From positions 156,992 through 220,991 of the forward strand of contig NZ_JACICF010000001.1 in NCBI RefSeq assembly GCF_014195685.1: a stretch of DNA of 64,000 nt. The letters are read 5' to 3'. This stretch comes from Sphingomicrobium lutaoense (GTDB taxonomy: Bacteria; Pseudomonadota; Alphaproteobacteria; Sphingomonadales; Sphingomonadaceae). The notes beneath the pieces were generated by a model. It was not told where the DNA came from. It did not search any database and worked only from the letters and a program-made list of their open reading frames with translations. Position 1 is the first letter of the stretch, and each line of letters starts with the position of its first letter. Below are positions 19,006 to 28,045 of this stretch, piece by piece. A program made the position numbers and the translations under genes.

Positions 19006-21027
19006 ATGATCAGACGCCTGTGGCTTGTTCTTGTCGCCGCTTTGATGGCTTTTCCCGCGATGGCCGAGGAGCGGCTGCAATCGCCCGACGGCCGCATGGT
19101 CCTGACGGTCGACGTCAACGGCGAAGGGCGTCCCTTCTACCGCATCGACCGCGATGGGCAGCCAGTCCTTCGTGAAAGCCGCCTCGGCTTTCTCCTGACC
19201 GACCAGGACAAGCTCGAACGGCGCCTCAAGCTCGTCGGCGCCGAGCGCGCATCGCGCGATACGCGCTGGGAGCAGCCATGGGGCGAGCGGCGCTTCGTCA
19301 TGGATCGCCACCACGAACTGACGGTCCGTTTCGAGGAGGATAGCGACGAGAAGCGCCGGTTCGGGGTGACCTTCCGCCTGTTCGATGACGGGCTGGGCTT
19401 TCGCTATCTTTTCGACGACGAAAGCATGGGCAAGACCGTGCGGATCGCCGATGAACTGACCGAGTTCAATCTTGCCGAAGACGGCACCGCCTGGTGGATC
19501 CCGGCGGGCGAGTGGAACCGCTACGAATATCTTTACGAGGAAACGCCCGCATCGGCGGTGTCGATGGCGCACAGCCCGCTCACCTTCCGGCTCGACAATG
19601 GCACGCACCTCGCGATCCACGAAGCCGCGCTGGTTGATTTCGCGGGCATGTGGGTGAAGCGGACGACCGGCACTAATTTCCGGGCGACGCTCGCTCCGAC
19701 GGGTAGCAGCGCCTCGCGCGCCGTGCGCGACACGCCTTTCGCCACCCCGTGGCGCACGGTCCGCATCAGCGACAATGCCGCGGGTCTGGCGATGAGCGAT
19801 ATCGACCTCAATCTCAACGAGCCCAACAAGCTCGGCGATGTCAGCTGGTTCACGCCGCACAAATATGTCGGCATCTGGTGGTCGCTCCATCTTGACGAGG
19901 AAAGCTGGGGTTCCGGGCCGAAGCACGGTGCCACCACGGCCAATGCGAAGCGCTATATCGACTTCGCCGCCGATAACGGTTTTGCGGGCGTGCTGGTCGA
20001 GGGCTGGAACCTTGGCTGGGACGGCAACTGGTTCTTCAACGGTTCGATGTTCGATTTTACCCGCGCCTATCCCGACTATGATTTTGCCGAGGTGGCCCGC
20101 TATGCCGCCGAAAAGGGCGTGGCGATCGTTGGGCATCACGAGACGTCGGGCGATGTCGGCAATTATGAAGCGCAGCTCGGGGAGGCTCTCGACCTCATGG
20201 CCGAGCGCGGCGTGAAGACGATCAAGACCGGCTATGTCACCGATGCCTGCAATCTTCGCTATGTCCATGCCGATGGCAGCGAGACCCGCGAATGCACCGA
20301 AAGCCAGGTGATGCAGCGCCATCACCTCAAGGTGATTACCGAGGCCGCCAAGCGGCAGATCGCGATCAACCCGCATGAACCCGTCAAGGCGACGGGCCTT
20401 CGTCGCACCTATCCCAACTGGGTATCGCGCGAGGGCGCGCGGGGCATGGAATTCAACGCCTGGGGCGTTCCCCCCAATGGTCCCGATCATGTCCCGACCA
20501 TGGTGTTCACGCGCATGCTGTCGGGTCCGATGGACTATACGCCGGGCATTCTCAGTCTCGAAGGACGCGGACAGCCCCTCCAGATGACGCAGGCCCGCGC
20601 TCTGGCCGAATATGTGATCATCTACTCGCCCATCCAGATGGTCGCCGACCTGCCCGAACATTATGCCGAGCATCCCGAGGCCTTTCGCTTCATCCGCGAC
20701 GTGCCCACCGATTGGGAGGAAAGCCGCATTCTCGAAGCCGAGGTCGGCCAGCACGTCGTCACCGCCCGCAAGGATCGGAACAGCGACGACTGGTATCTCG
20801 GCGGAGCGGTGGACGAGAAGGGGTGCGACGTGAAAGTCGCGCTGGATTTCCTCGACAAGGGCCGCAACTATAGAGCGCAGATCTACCGCGACGGCCCTGA
20901 TGCCCATTATGAAGGCGCGGGGCGGTTCGACATCCTGATCGAGGAGCGTGACGTGACGGCCGAGGAAATGCTCGAACTGACGATGGCCCCCGGGGGCGGT
21001 TTTGCGGTGCGGTTCATCGCGCGGTGA
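19006..21027 (+). CDS. GH97 alpha-glucosidase (SusB-like)
   Basis: A 673-residue GH97 enzyme with a signal peptide (MIRRLWLVLVAALMAFPAMA). The N-terminal beta-sandwich precedes a (beta/alpha)8 barrel (LVEGWNLGWDGNWF) and a C-terminal domain. Three glutamates expected for inverting GH97 enzymes are visible: Glu379 in HHETSG, Glu458 in NPHEPVKATG and Glu482 in GMEFNAW. The 24-residue spacing of the last two equals that of SusB (Glu508 and Glu532). Inverting GH97 enzymes release beta-glucose from the non-reducing end of maltodextrins in the periplasm. It starts 5 bp after the glucosidase stop. Confidence 0.93.
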   Translation: MIRRLWLVLVAALMAFPAMAEERLQSPDGRMVLTVDVNGEGRPFYRIDRDGQPVLRESRLGFLLTDQDKLERRLKLVGAERASRDTRWEQPWGERRFVMDRHHELTVRFEEDSDEKRRFGVTFRLFDDGLGFRYLFDDESMGKTVRIADELTEFNLAEDGTAWWIPAGEWNRYEYLYEETPASAVSMAHSPLTFRLDNGTHLAIHEAALVDFAGMWVKRTTGTNFRATLAPTGSSASRAVRDTPFATPWRTVRISDNAAGLAMSDIDLNLNEPNKLGDVSWFTPHKYVGIWWSLHLDEESWGSGPKHGATTANAKRYIDFAADNGFAGVLVEGWNLGWDGNWFFNGSMFDFTRAYPDYDFAEVARYAAEKGVAIVGHHETSGDVGNYEAQLGEALDLMAERGVKTIKTGYVTDACNLRYVHADGSETRECTESQVMQRHHLKVITEAAKRQIAINPHEPVKATGLRRTYPNWVSREGARGMEFNAWGVPPNGPDHVPTMVFTRMLSGPMDYTPGILSLEGRGQPLQMTQARALAEYVIIYSPIQMVADLPEHYAEHPEAFRFIRDVPTDWEESRILEAEVGQHVVTARKDRNSDDWYLGGAVDEKGCDVKVALDFLDKGRNYRAQIYRDGPDAHYEGAGRFDILIEERDVTAEEMLELTMAPGGGFAVRFIAR

Positions 21028-22538
21028 CCGCCCGGCCCGCTTCCATCACCATTCTTGGCGGAGGCACGGCAGGCTGGATGGCGGCCTGCCTTCTTCACCA
21101 TGCCTGGGGCAACCAAGGCACGAAGATCCGGCTGATCGAAAGCAGCCAGGTCGGCATCATCGGGGTGGGCGAAGGTTCGACGCCCCAGCTCAAGGCCTTT
21201 TTCGACCGAATCGGGATCGACGAAGCCGAATGGATGCCGCGCTGCAATGCCACCTACAAGGTGGGCATTGGCTTCGAAGGCTGGTCGGAGCGCGCCGGGT
21301 TCGAACGCTATTTCCACCCTTTTCCGACCGCGCTCGACGGGCATAGCGCGCCGCAATTCTTTCGCGCCGCGCGGCAGCGTCGACACGGCTTCCAGGTCGA
21401 AGCGCATCCCGATGCCTTCCTGTTTCCCGGCCTCCTTGCCGAGCGGCGGCTGGCTCCGCTCAACCCGCCCAATTTCCCGTTCGAAATCACCTATGGCTAT
21501 CATTTCGATGCCCATCTGGTCGGACAGTTCCTCAAGGGCGTCGCCGTCGATCGCGGAGTAGAATGGGTCGACCGGTTGATCCAGGGCGTCGAGGTCGATG
21601 CCGAGGGGAAAGTCAGCGCGCTCGTCGGCGAGGATGGCGAACGGTTCGAAAGCGACTTCTACATCGACGCATCGGGCTTTCGCGCGATGATCATCGAGGA
21701 GGCACTGGGCGGGCGCTATCGCTCCTTTGGCGACAATCTCTTCAACGATCGCGCGGTGGTCCTGCCCACGCCGGTCGCCGATGACGGTCCCGAATGCGCG
21801 ACCCGCGCCATCGCGATGAAGTCGGGTTGGCGATGGTCGATCCCGCTGACGCACCGCACCGGCAACGGCTATGTCTATTCCTCGCGCTATTGCGACCCCG
21901 ACGATGCCGAAAAGGAATTACGCACCGCGCTTGGCGTGGGCGACGAGGTCGAGGCGCGCCATCTCAGGATGCGCTGCGGCCGGGTCGAGGACAGCTGGCA
22001 ATCCAATTGTCTGGCAATCGGCTTGTCGCAAGGCTTTCTCGAACCCCTCGAAGCCACCGCGCTCCATATCGTTCTGGCGACGGTGGAAGGATTTATCGCG
22101 TCGGTCGACCAAGGCGGGTTGACCAATGAGACCCGCCGGTCCTTCAACGCCGACATCGCGGCGCGATACGAGGGTATTCGCGACTATATCGTCGCCCATT
22201 ATCGCACCCAGTTGAGACGCGACACCGATTATTGGCGCGACAATGCCGCGCAGGAAAATCTCTCGCCGAGCCTCAAGCGGATCATCACCTGCTGGTTCAC
22301 CCGCGCCGACCTCCTGCGCGAGATCGAGGAGCAGGGCATCGCGCGCTATTACAATGCCGTGAGCTGGCATTGCCTCCTGGCGGGCTATGGTAATTTCCCG
22401 CCCGATGGGCAATTGAAGCCTGCAGGTCCCGAAATCAATGTCGCGGACATGGGGCGCATCGCGGCATTTCTCGATGGCTGCGCCTCCAATTTTCCCGGAC
22501 ATGCCGACGCGCTGGCCCGGTTGACGGAAGGAGCCTGA
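21024..22538 (+). CDS. Tryptophan-halogenase-family flavoprotein 2
   Basis: A 504-residue FAD-dependent halogenase-like protein, distinct from the first copy. FAD motif LGGGTAGWMAA lies at about residues 11-21, followed by VGEGSTPQL. Lys79 (TYKVG) and Glu343 (PLEATA) occupy the catalytic positions, and GWRWSIP is the family signature. It starts with GTG at 21024, overlapping the GH97 stop (GTGA), and its stop overlaps the zwf start by one base (TGATG). It is therefore firmly embedded in the sugar operon. Substrate is unknown; no flavin reductase is encoded here. Confidence 0.88.
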   Translation: MTARPASITILGGGTAGWMAACLLHHAWGNQGTKIRLIESSQVGIIGVGEGSTPQLKAFFDRIGIDEAEWMPRCNATYKVGIGFEGWSERAGFERYFHPFPTALDGHSAPQFFRAARQRRHGFQVEAHPDAFLFPGLLAERRLAPLNPPNFPFEITYGYHFDAHLVGQFLKGVAVDRGVEWVDRLIQGVEVDAEGKVSALVGEDGERFESDFYIDASGFRAMIIEEALGGRYRSFGDNLFNDRAVVLPTPVADDGPECATRAIAMKSGWRWSIPLTHRTGNGYVYSSRYCDPDDAEKELRTALGVGDEVEARHLRMRCGRVEDSWQSNCLAIGLSQGFLEPLEATALHIVLATVEGFIASVDQGGLTNETRRSFNADIAARYEGIRDYIVAHYRTQLRRDTDYWRDNAAQENLSPSLKRIITCWFTRADLLREIEEQGIARYYNAVSWHCLLAGYGNFPPDGQLKPAGPEINVADMGRIAAFLDGCASNFPGHADALARLTEGA

Positions 22539-23962
22539 TGGCACAGCGATCCTCGACCCTGCTCCTGTTCGGCGCGACCGGCGATTTGTCGCGGCGCATG
22601 CTGCTTCCCTCGCTTTACGGGCTGGCGGCGGACGGATTGCTACCCGACGATATCCAGGTCATCGCCACCGCGCGCACCGAAATGGACGATGCCGAGTTTC
22701 GCGAACTGGCGATCAGCAATCTTCGCGAACATCTGCCCGCCGATTTTTTTTCCGAAGTGACCGCGCGCCGCTTTGCCAAGCGGGTCCGCTACATCCCGGT
22801 CGATGTCACCACGCCCGAAGGTTATGACCAGCTGGCCGACGCGATCGACCTCGACAAGGGCGTGAGCATCTTCCTCTCGACCGCCCCGTCGCTGTTCAAG
22901 ACCACCATCGAGAATCTGAAGCGGGTCGGGCTGGCTGGCCCCAAGGTCCATCTCGCGCTCGAAAAGCCGTTGGGCGACGACCTCGCATCGAGCCGCGAGA
23001 TCAACGACGCGGTCGCCGAGGCCTTTACCGAGGACCGGATTTTCCGGATCGATCATTATCTGGGCAAGGAAACCGTCCAGAACCTGCTCGCGCTCCGCTT
23101 CGCCAATTCGCTGCTCGAGCCGGTGTGGAATGCCGCGCATATCGACCATGTCCAGATCACCGTCGCCGAGACCGTCGGCCTCGAAGGACGCGCGGCCTAT
23201 TATGACGGCGCGGGCGCGGTGCGCGACATGCTCCAGAACCATATGCTCCAGCTGCTTGCGCTCGTCGCGATGGAGCCGCCCGCCGACTATGACCCCGTCG
23301 CGGTGCGCGAGGAAAAGGTGAAGGTGCTCCGTTCGCTGCGTCCGATGACGAAGGTTGGGGTGCGCGACGAGTTGGTGCTGGGCCAATATGATGCTTATGC
23401 CGGCGAATTGGGGGAGCCGTCCGACACCGAGACTTTCGTCGCCCTGAAGGCGCATGTCGACAATTGGCGCTGGGCGGGCGTGCCTTTCTACCTTCGTCAC
23501 GGCAAGCGGATGGCGCGCCGCAAGACCGAGGTGCTGATCCAGTTCAAATGTGTACCCCATTCGATCTTCGGCACGATGGGCGCGCGGACCGAGCCCAACG
23601 AACTCATCATCTCGATCCAGCCCGAAGAGAATATCCGGTTGAAACTGATGGCCAAGACCCCAGGTCTGGACCGCGGCGGCATGTCGCTTCGCGAGGTGCC
23701 TCTCGATGTGACGATGGAAGGTGCTTTTGCTGACTATCGGCGGCGCATCGCCTATGAGCGGCTGTTGCTCGACCTTATCGAAGGCGACCCCACGCTGTTC
23801 GTGCGCCGCGACGAGGTGGAGGCCCAGTGGCAATGGATCGATGCCCTGCGCCAGGCCTGGCAGGATGCCGGAATGACCCCCGATCCATATGAAAGCGGGA
23901 GTTGGGGACCCGAGAGATCAAGCGAATTCGCCAAGCGCGACGGAAGGGAATGGAATGATTGA
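22538..23962 (+). CDS. zwf: Glucose-6-phosphate 1-dehydrogenase
   Basis: A 474-residue protein with the NADP motif FGATGDLSRRMLLPSLY near the N-terminus and the substrate/active-site signature RIDHYLGKETVQN, containing the catalytic base and phosphate ligands. It oxidises glucose-6-phosphate to 6-phosphogluconolactone, the first Entner-Doudoroff/pentose-phosphate step. Length matches the family. The start ATG overlaps the halogenase-like stop by one base and the stop overlaps pgl by 8 bases, so it is part of one polycistron. Confidence 0.97.
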   Translation: MAQRSSTLLLFGATGDLSRRMLLPSLYGLAADGLLPDDIQVIATARTEMDDAEFRELAISNLREHLPADFFSEVTARRFAKRVRYIPVDVTTPEGYDQLADAIDLDKGVSIFLSTAPSLFKTTIENLKRVGLAGPKVHLALEKPLGDDLASSREINDAVAEAFTEDRIFRIDHYLGKETVQNLLALRFANSLLEPVWNAAHIDHVQITVAETVGLEGRAAYYDGAGAVRDMLQNHMLQLLALVAMEPPADYDPVAVREEKVKVLRSLRPMTKVGVRDELVLGQYDAYAGELGEPSDTETFVALKAHVDNWRWAGVPFYLRHGKRMARRKTEVLIQFKCVPHSIFGTMGARTEPNELIISIQPEENIRLKLMAKTPGLDRGGMSLREVPLDVTMEGAFADYRRRIAYERLLLDLIEGDPTLFVRRDEVEAQWQWIDALRQAWQDAGMTPDPYESGSWGPERSSEFAKRDGREWND

Positions 23963-24656
23963 AGCCGAGTGGTGGGAGTATGACGATGCCGACGAGATGG
24001 CGGATGCCGTAGCAGGCGATATCGGCTTCATCGTCGAAAGCGCCGTGGATGCGCGGAGCGAATGCCTGCTTGCCTTTCCCGGCGGCTCGACCCCGGCACC
24101 CATCTACGCGAAGCTGGCGGAAAAGAAGCTGCCCTGGAAGCGGGTGACGATTATTCCCGGTGACGATCGCCTCGTGCCGGTCGATGACGAGATGTCCAAC
24201 ATCCGCGCCATTGCCAAGGCCATGCTGCCGACGGGCGCGCGCGTCTATCCGATCGCCATCGAGGCCGAGGACTATACGATGGCTGGCCATGCCGCCGATG
24301 CGCGGCTCAAGGATCTCAAATGGCCGCCCGACCTTGTCTGGCTGGGCATGGGTACTGATGGTCATACCGCGTCGCTTTTCCCGGGCCCCGACCTTGAGAA
24401 TGCGATGGATGCTCCAAAGGCGCGCCTTGCGATGGGGATCATGCCCGATCCCATGCCCGAGGAAGCCCCGGTTCCGCGCGTGTCGCTGACCCGCGCCGCA
24501 ATCCTTTCGGCGCGCACGATCATCATCACGATCACCGGCGAGGAAAAGAAGGCCGTGCTCGAACAGGCGATTGCCGACGGCCAGTCGTCGAAGCTGCCGA
24601 TCGGACGCGTGCTGGCCGAAGCCGAATTCCCCATCGACATCCACTGGGCGCCCTAG
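23955..24656 (+). CDS. pgl: 6-phosphogluconolactonase
   Basis: A 233-residue protein of the DevB/Pgl type with LLAFPGGSTPAPIYAKLA, IIPGDDRLVPVDDEMSN and LVWLGMGTDGHTASLFPG, the phosphate-binding and active-site signatures. It hydrolyses 6-phosphogluconolactone to 6-phosphogluconate. ATG at 23955 (MIEAEWW) overlaps the zwf end by 8 bp. An earlier in-frame ATG lies deep inside zwf and is unlikely. edd follows directly. Confidence 0.95.
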   Translation: MIEAEWWEYDDADEMADAVAGDIGFIVESAVDARSECLLAFPGGSTPAPIYAKLAEKKLPWKRVTIIPGDDRLVPVDDEMSNIRAIAKAMLPTGARVYPIAIEAEDYTMAGHAADARLKDLKWPPDLVWLGMGTDGHTASLFPGPDLENAMDAPKARLAMGIMPDPMPEEAPVPRVSLTRAAILSARTIIITITGEEKKAVLEQAIADGQSSKLPIGRVLAEAEFPIDIHWAP

Positions 24657-26471
24657 ATGGCACGGCTCGATCCGCGCATCGCTGCCGTCACCGACCGGAT
24701 CATCGAGAAGAGTCGGCCGGGTCGCGAGGCCTATCTTTCGTTGATGAAAGAGGAAGGCGAACGCGGGATCGATCGCAAGGCGCTGAGCTGCGGCAATTTC
24801 GCCCACGGCTTCGCCGCGGCGGGCGATGACAAGAAGGCGATCCGCACCTTTGCGGGCCCCAATCTCGGCATCGTCACTGCCTTCAACGACATGCTCTCGG
24901 CGCACGCGCCTTACTACCGCTACCCCGAGCAGATGAAGGTCTTCGCACGAGAAGCAGGGGCTACCGCGCAGGTCGCGGGCGGGGTTCCGGCGATGTGCGA
25001 CGGGGTGACGCAGGGCCAGCCCGGCATGGACCTGTCGCTCTTTTCGCGCGATACGATCGCGCTGGGCACTGCGATCGCACTGTCGCACGGCATGTTCGAA
25101 GGCATCGCCATGCTGGGCATCTGCGACAAGATCGTGCCGGGGTTGCTGATCGGCGCGCTGCGTTTCGGCCATCTTCCCGCGCTGCTGATCCCGGCAGGCC
25201 CCATGCCCTCGGGCCTTGCCAACAAGGAGAAGCAGCGGGTCCGCCAGCTTTATGCCGAAGGCAAGGCGACCAAGGAGGAACTGCTCGCGGCGGAAAGCGC
25301 CAGCTATCACGGGCAGGGGACCTGCACCTTCTACGGCACCGCCAATTCCAACCAGATGATGATGGAATTGATGGGCCTGCATATCCCGGGTGCGGCCTTC
25401 GCCAATCCGGGTACGAAGCTGCGCCAGCACCTTACCCGTGCAGCCGTTCATCGCCTCGTCGAGCTTGCCAAGGACAAGCGCCGCCCGCTGGGCGAAGTGG
25501 TCGACGAGCGGGCGATCGTGAATGCCGCGGTCGGTCTTCTCGCCACGGGAGGCTCGACCAATCATGCGATCCACTTGCCCGCCATCGCGCGCGCGGCCGG
25601 CATCCTATTCGACTGGGATGACCTGGCCGAACTCAGCCATGCCGTGCCCCTGATTGCGCGAGTCTATCCCAACGGATCGGGCGACGTGAACGACTTCCAC
25701 CATGCGGGCGGAATGGCCTTCACCACTCACACTTTGCTTGAAGAAGGTTTGCTTCACCAAAATATTTGTGCCGCGGGAAATGACGACTTTTCGACCTATG
25801 CAACGACTCCAGTCGAAGCGGGCGAAGGCATCGAATGGCAGCCGGTCCGCGAGAGCGGGGATGAAAGTCTGCTCCGTCCCGCGAGCGCCCCTTTCCAACC
25901 CGATGGCGGAATGCGCCTGGTCACTGGCAATCTTGGTCGGGGATGCTTCAAGACCAGCGCGGTCGACAGCGACCGTTGGACCATCGAGGCTCCGTGCCGC
26001 ATTTTCGAAGACCAGCGCCAGGTCGTCGAGGCATTCGAAGCGGGCGAACTTGATGGCGATGTGGTCGTGGTAGTGCGCTTCCAGGGCCCGCGCGCCAACG
26101 GAATGCCCGAATTGCACAAGCTCACGCCCCCGCTCGGCGTCCTCCAGGACCGGGGCCATCGCGTTGCATTGGTCACCGACGGCCGGATGAGCGGAGCGAG
26201 CGGCAAGGTGCCCGCCGCGATCCATGTCTCGCCCGAAGCCAAGGGGGGTGGTCCTTTGTCGCTGCTTCGCGATGGCGACCGGGTACGCCTGTGCGGCAAT
26301 GAGGGCCTGCTCGAAGCGCTCGATGTCGACCTGTCCTCACGCTCGCCCGCCCAAGCACCGCCGCCACCGGTCGGAACGGGGCGCGAATTGTTCGCCCTGT
26401 TCCGCGAGACGGCCGACGAGGCCGAGCGAGGCGGAAGCGGAATGCTCGCCGCCATGGAAGCCATCCTGTGA
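24657..26471 (+). CDS. edd: Phosphogluconate dehydratase
   Basis: A 604-residue IlvD/Edd-family iron-sulfur dehydratase. Signatures include [36 protein letters not shown] with a cluster cysteine, [11 protein letters not shown] and [13 protein letters not shown]; the C-terminal region has [17 protein letters not shown]. It dehydrates 6-phosphogluconate to KDPG, the committed Entner-Doudoroff step. The length (about 600) fits Edd better than IlvD. The start abuts the pgl stop, and the glk start overlaps its stop. Confidence 0.97.
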   Translation: MARLDPRIAAVTDRIIEKSRPGREAYLSLMKEEGERGIDRKALSCGNFAHGFAAAGDDKKAIRTFAGPNLGIVTAFNDMLSAHAPYYRYPEQMKVFAREAGATAQVAGGVPAMCDGVTQGQPGMDLSLFSRDTIALGTAIALSHGMFEGIAMLGICDKIVPGLLIGALRFGHLPALLIPAGPMPSGLANKEKQRVRQLYAEGKATKEELLAAESASYHGQGTCTFYGTANSNQMMMELMGLHIPGAAFANPGTKLRQHLTRAAVHRLVELAKDKRRPLGEVVDERAIVNAAVGLLATGGSTNHAIHLPAIARAAGILFDWDDLAELSHAVPLIARVYPNGSGDVNDFHHAGGMAFTTHTLLEEGLLHQNICAAGNDDFSTYATTPVEAGEGIEWQPVRESGDESLLRPASAPFQPDGGMRLVTGNLGRGCFKTSAVDSDRWTIEAPCRIFEDQRQVVEAFEAGELDGDVVVVVRFQGPRANGMPELHKLTPPLGVLQDRGHRVALVTDGRMSGASGKVPAAIHVSPEAKGGGPLSLLRDGDRVRLCGNEGLLEALDVDLSSRSPAQAPPPPVGTGRELFALFRETADEAERGGSGMLAAMEAIL

Positions 26472-27433
26472 GGATCGCGGTCGCGGACATCGGCGGGACG
26501 CACGCCCGCTTCGCCCTCGCCGAGGTGAACGATGGTCAGTGCCTCAGCCTGTCCGAACCCGTCACATTGGGAACCCGCGACCATGCCAGCTTTCAGACCG
26601 CCTGGCGCGAATTCGGCGAACGGATCGACGGCGATCTTCCCCAGGCGATCAGCATCGCCTTTGCCGGACCGGTGGACGGCGAGGTTCTCAAGCTCACCAA
26701 CAATCCCTGGGTAATCCGCCCCGCGCTCGCGCAGGAAAAGCTGGGCGTCACCCGTTTCAAGGTGATCAACGATTTTGCGGCGGTTGCCCATGCGGTCGGC
26801 GCGCTCAAGGATGAGCATTTCGACCATATTGCCGGGCCCGAAGGTCCGCTTCCTTCGGAAGGCGTAACCAGCATCGTGGGCCCCGGAACGGGGCTCGGCG
26901 TGGCCCAACTGCTCAAGACCGGCGGCCATGCCCATGTCATTGCCACCGAAGGCGGGCACATCGATTTCGCTCCGCTCGACGGTCTCGAGGACAAGATGCT
27001 CGAACGGCTGCGCAAGCGCTATCGCCGCGTCTCGGTTGAACGGATCGCCTGCGGATCGGGCCTCGCCAATATTTACGAGGCGATCGGCGCGATCGAAGGC
27101 AAGGCAGTGCGCGAACTGGACGACCGCGAACTGTGGGCGCTCGCCATGTCGGGCGAGGATCCGCTCGCGGCGGCGGCGCTCGACCGCTTCTTCCTTTCTC
27201 TGGGGGCGGTCGCCGGCGATCTGGCGCTGGCGCATGGCGCCAATGCGGTCGTGCTGGCAGGCGGCCTCGGCTATCGCATTCGCCACCTCTTTGCCTCCTC
27301 GGGCTTTTCCGACCGCTTCATCGCCAAGGGCCGGTTCGAGCGGCGGATGGAAGCGATCCCCGTCAAACTGGTGACGCATCCCCAGCCCGGCCTGCTCGGC
27401 GCGGCGGTGGCTTTCGCGAAGGATCATTCATGA
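26468..27433 (+). CDS. glk: Glucokinase
   Basis: A 321-residue Glk-family kinase. N-terminal phosphate motif is ADIGGTHARFALAE; KVINDFAAVAHAV carries the catalytic aspartate; VGPGTGLGVAQL and ATEGGHIDFAP follow. It phosphorylates the glucose released by the neighbouring glucosidases. It starts with GTG at 26468, overlapping the edd stop (GTGA), and ends in an ATGA overlap with eda. No ROK signature is seen, so it is the PF02685-type glucokinase. Confidence 0.96.
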   Translation: MRIAVADIGGTHARFALAEVNDGQCLSLSEPVTLGTRDHASFQTAWREFGERIDGDLPQAISIAFAGPVDGEVLKLTNNPWVIRPALAQEKLGVTRFKVINDFAAVAHAVGALKDEHFDHIAGPEGPLPSEGVTSIVGPGTGLGVAQLLKTGGHAHVIATEGGHIDFAPLDGLEDKMLERLRKRYRRVSVERIACGSGLANIYEAIGAIEGKAVRELDDRELWALAMSGEDPLAAAALDRFFLSLGAVAGDLALAHGANAVVLAGGLGYRIRHLFASSGFSDRFIAKGRFERRMEAIPVKLVTHPQPGLLGAAVAFAKDHS

Positions 27434-28044
27434 AGATCGACCAGATCATGCGCAGCGCACCGGTCATTCCGGTGCTCGTCCTCGATGGCAGCCTCGATCC
27501 GGAGGCGCTGGCCAGGGCTCTCGTCGAGGCCGGATTGCCGGTAATCGAGGTCACGCTGCGCACCCCGGATGCGCTCGTCCAGATGAAACGCATGGCCGAG
27601 GTTCCGGGCGCGATCGTCGGGGCGGGAACGGTTCTCAACCCCCATCATCTCGATGCCGCGCTCGATCATGGCGCGCAGTTCATCGTCTCACCGGGCCTTA
27701 CCGATCCGCTCGCCAAGGCCGCGATCGCCAAGGGCGTGCCCTTCCTGCCGGGAGTGGCGAGCGCGGGCGACATCATGCGCGGTCTCGACCATGGGCTCGA
27801 CCGCTTCAAATTCTTTCCCGCGGAAGCCGCAGGCGGGCTCCCGGCGCTCAAGGCGCTGGCCGGCCCGTTCGGCGACATCCGCTTCTGTCCCACGGGCGGC
27901 ATCCGCGAAGAAACGGCGGCAAGCTGGCTTTCCGAGGAAGCGGTGTTGTGCGTGGGCGGCAGCTGGATCCTTCCCAAGGGCGATAGCGACCTCGCGAAGA
28001 TCGGCGAGCGCGCTCGCGCCGCCGCAGGTTTAAAAGGCGAATAG
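27430..28044 (+). CDS. eda: KDPG aldolase (2-dehydro-3-deoxy-phosphogluconate aldolase)
   Basis: A 204-residue class I aldolase. Glu40 (VIEVTLRT) and the Schiff-base Lys127 (FKFFPAEAAGG) match Glu45 and Lys133 of the E. coli enzyme. It cleaves KDPG to pyruvate and glyceraldehyde-3-phosphate, completing the pathway encoded from zwf onward. The ATG overlaps the glk stop by 4 bp. The third GH13 gene begins one base after its stop codon. Confidence 0.97.
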   Translation: MKIDQIMRSAPVIPVLVLDGSLDPEALARALVEAGLPVIEVTLRTPDALVQMKRMAEVPGAIVGAGTVLNPHHLDAALDHGAQFIVSPGLTDPLAKAAIAKGVPFLPGVASAGDIMRGLDHGLDRFKFFPAEAAGGLPALKALAGPFGDIRFCPTGGIREETAASWLSEEAVLCVGGSWILPKGDSDLAKIGERARAAAGLKGE

Positions 28045-28045
28045 G

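Noticed and set aside
18685-20907. A 740-codon open frame antisense to the GH13/GH97 genes
   Set aside because: It mirrors high-GC codon bias of strongly supported genes with catalytic motifs on the + strand and has no recognisable domain.
24657-26471. Dihydroxy-acid dehydratase (IlvD) call
   Set aside because: The ~604-residue length and position between pgl and glk-eda identify Edd.
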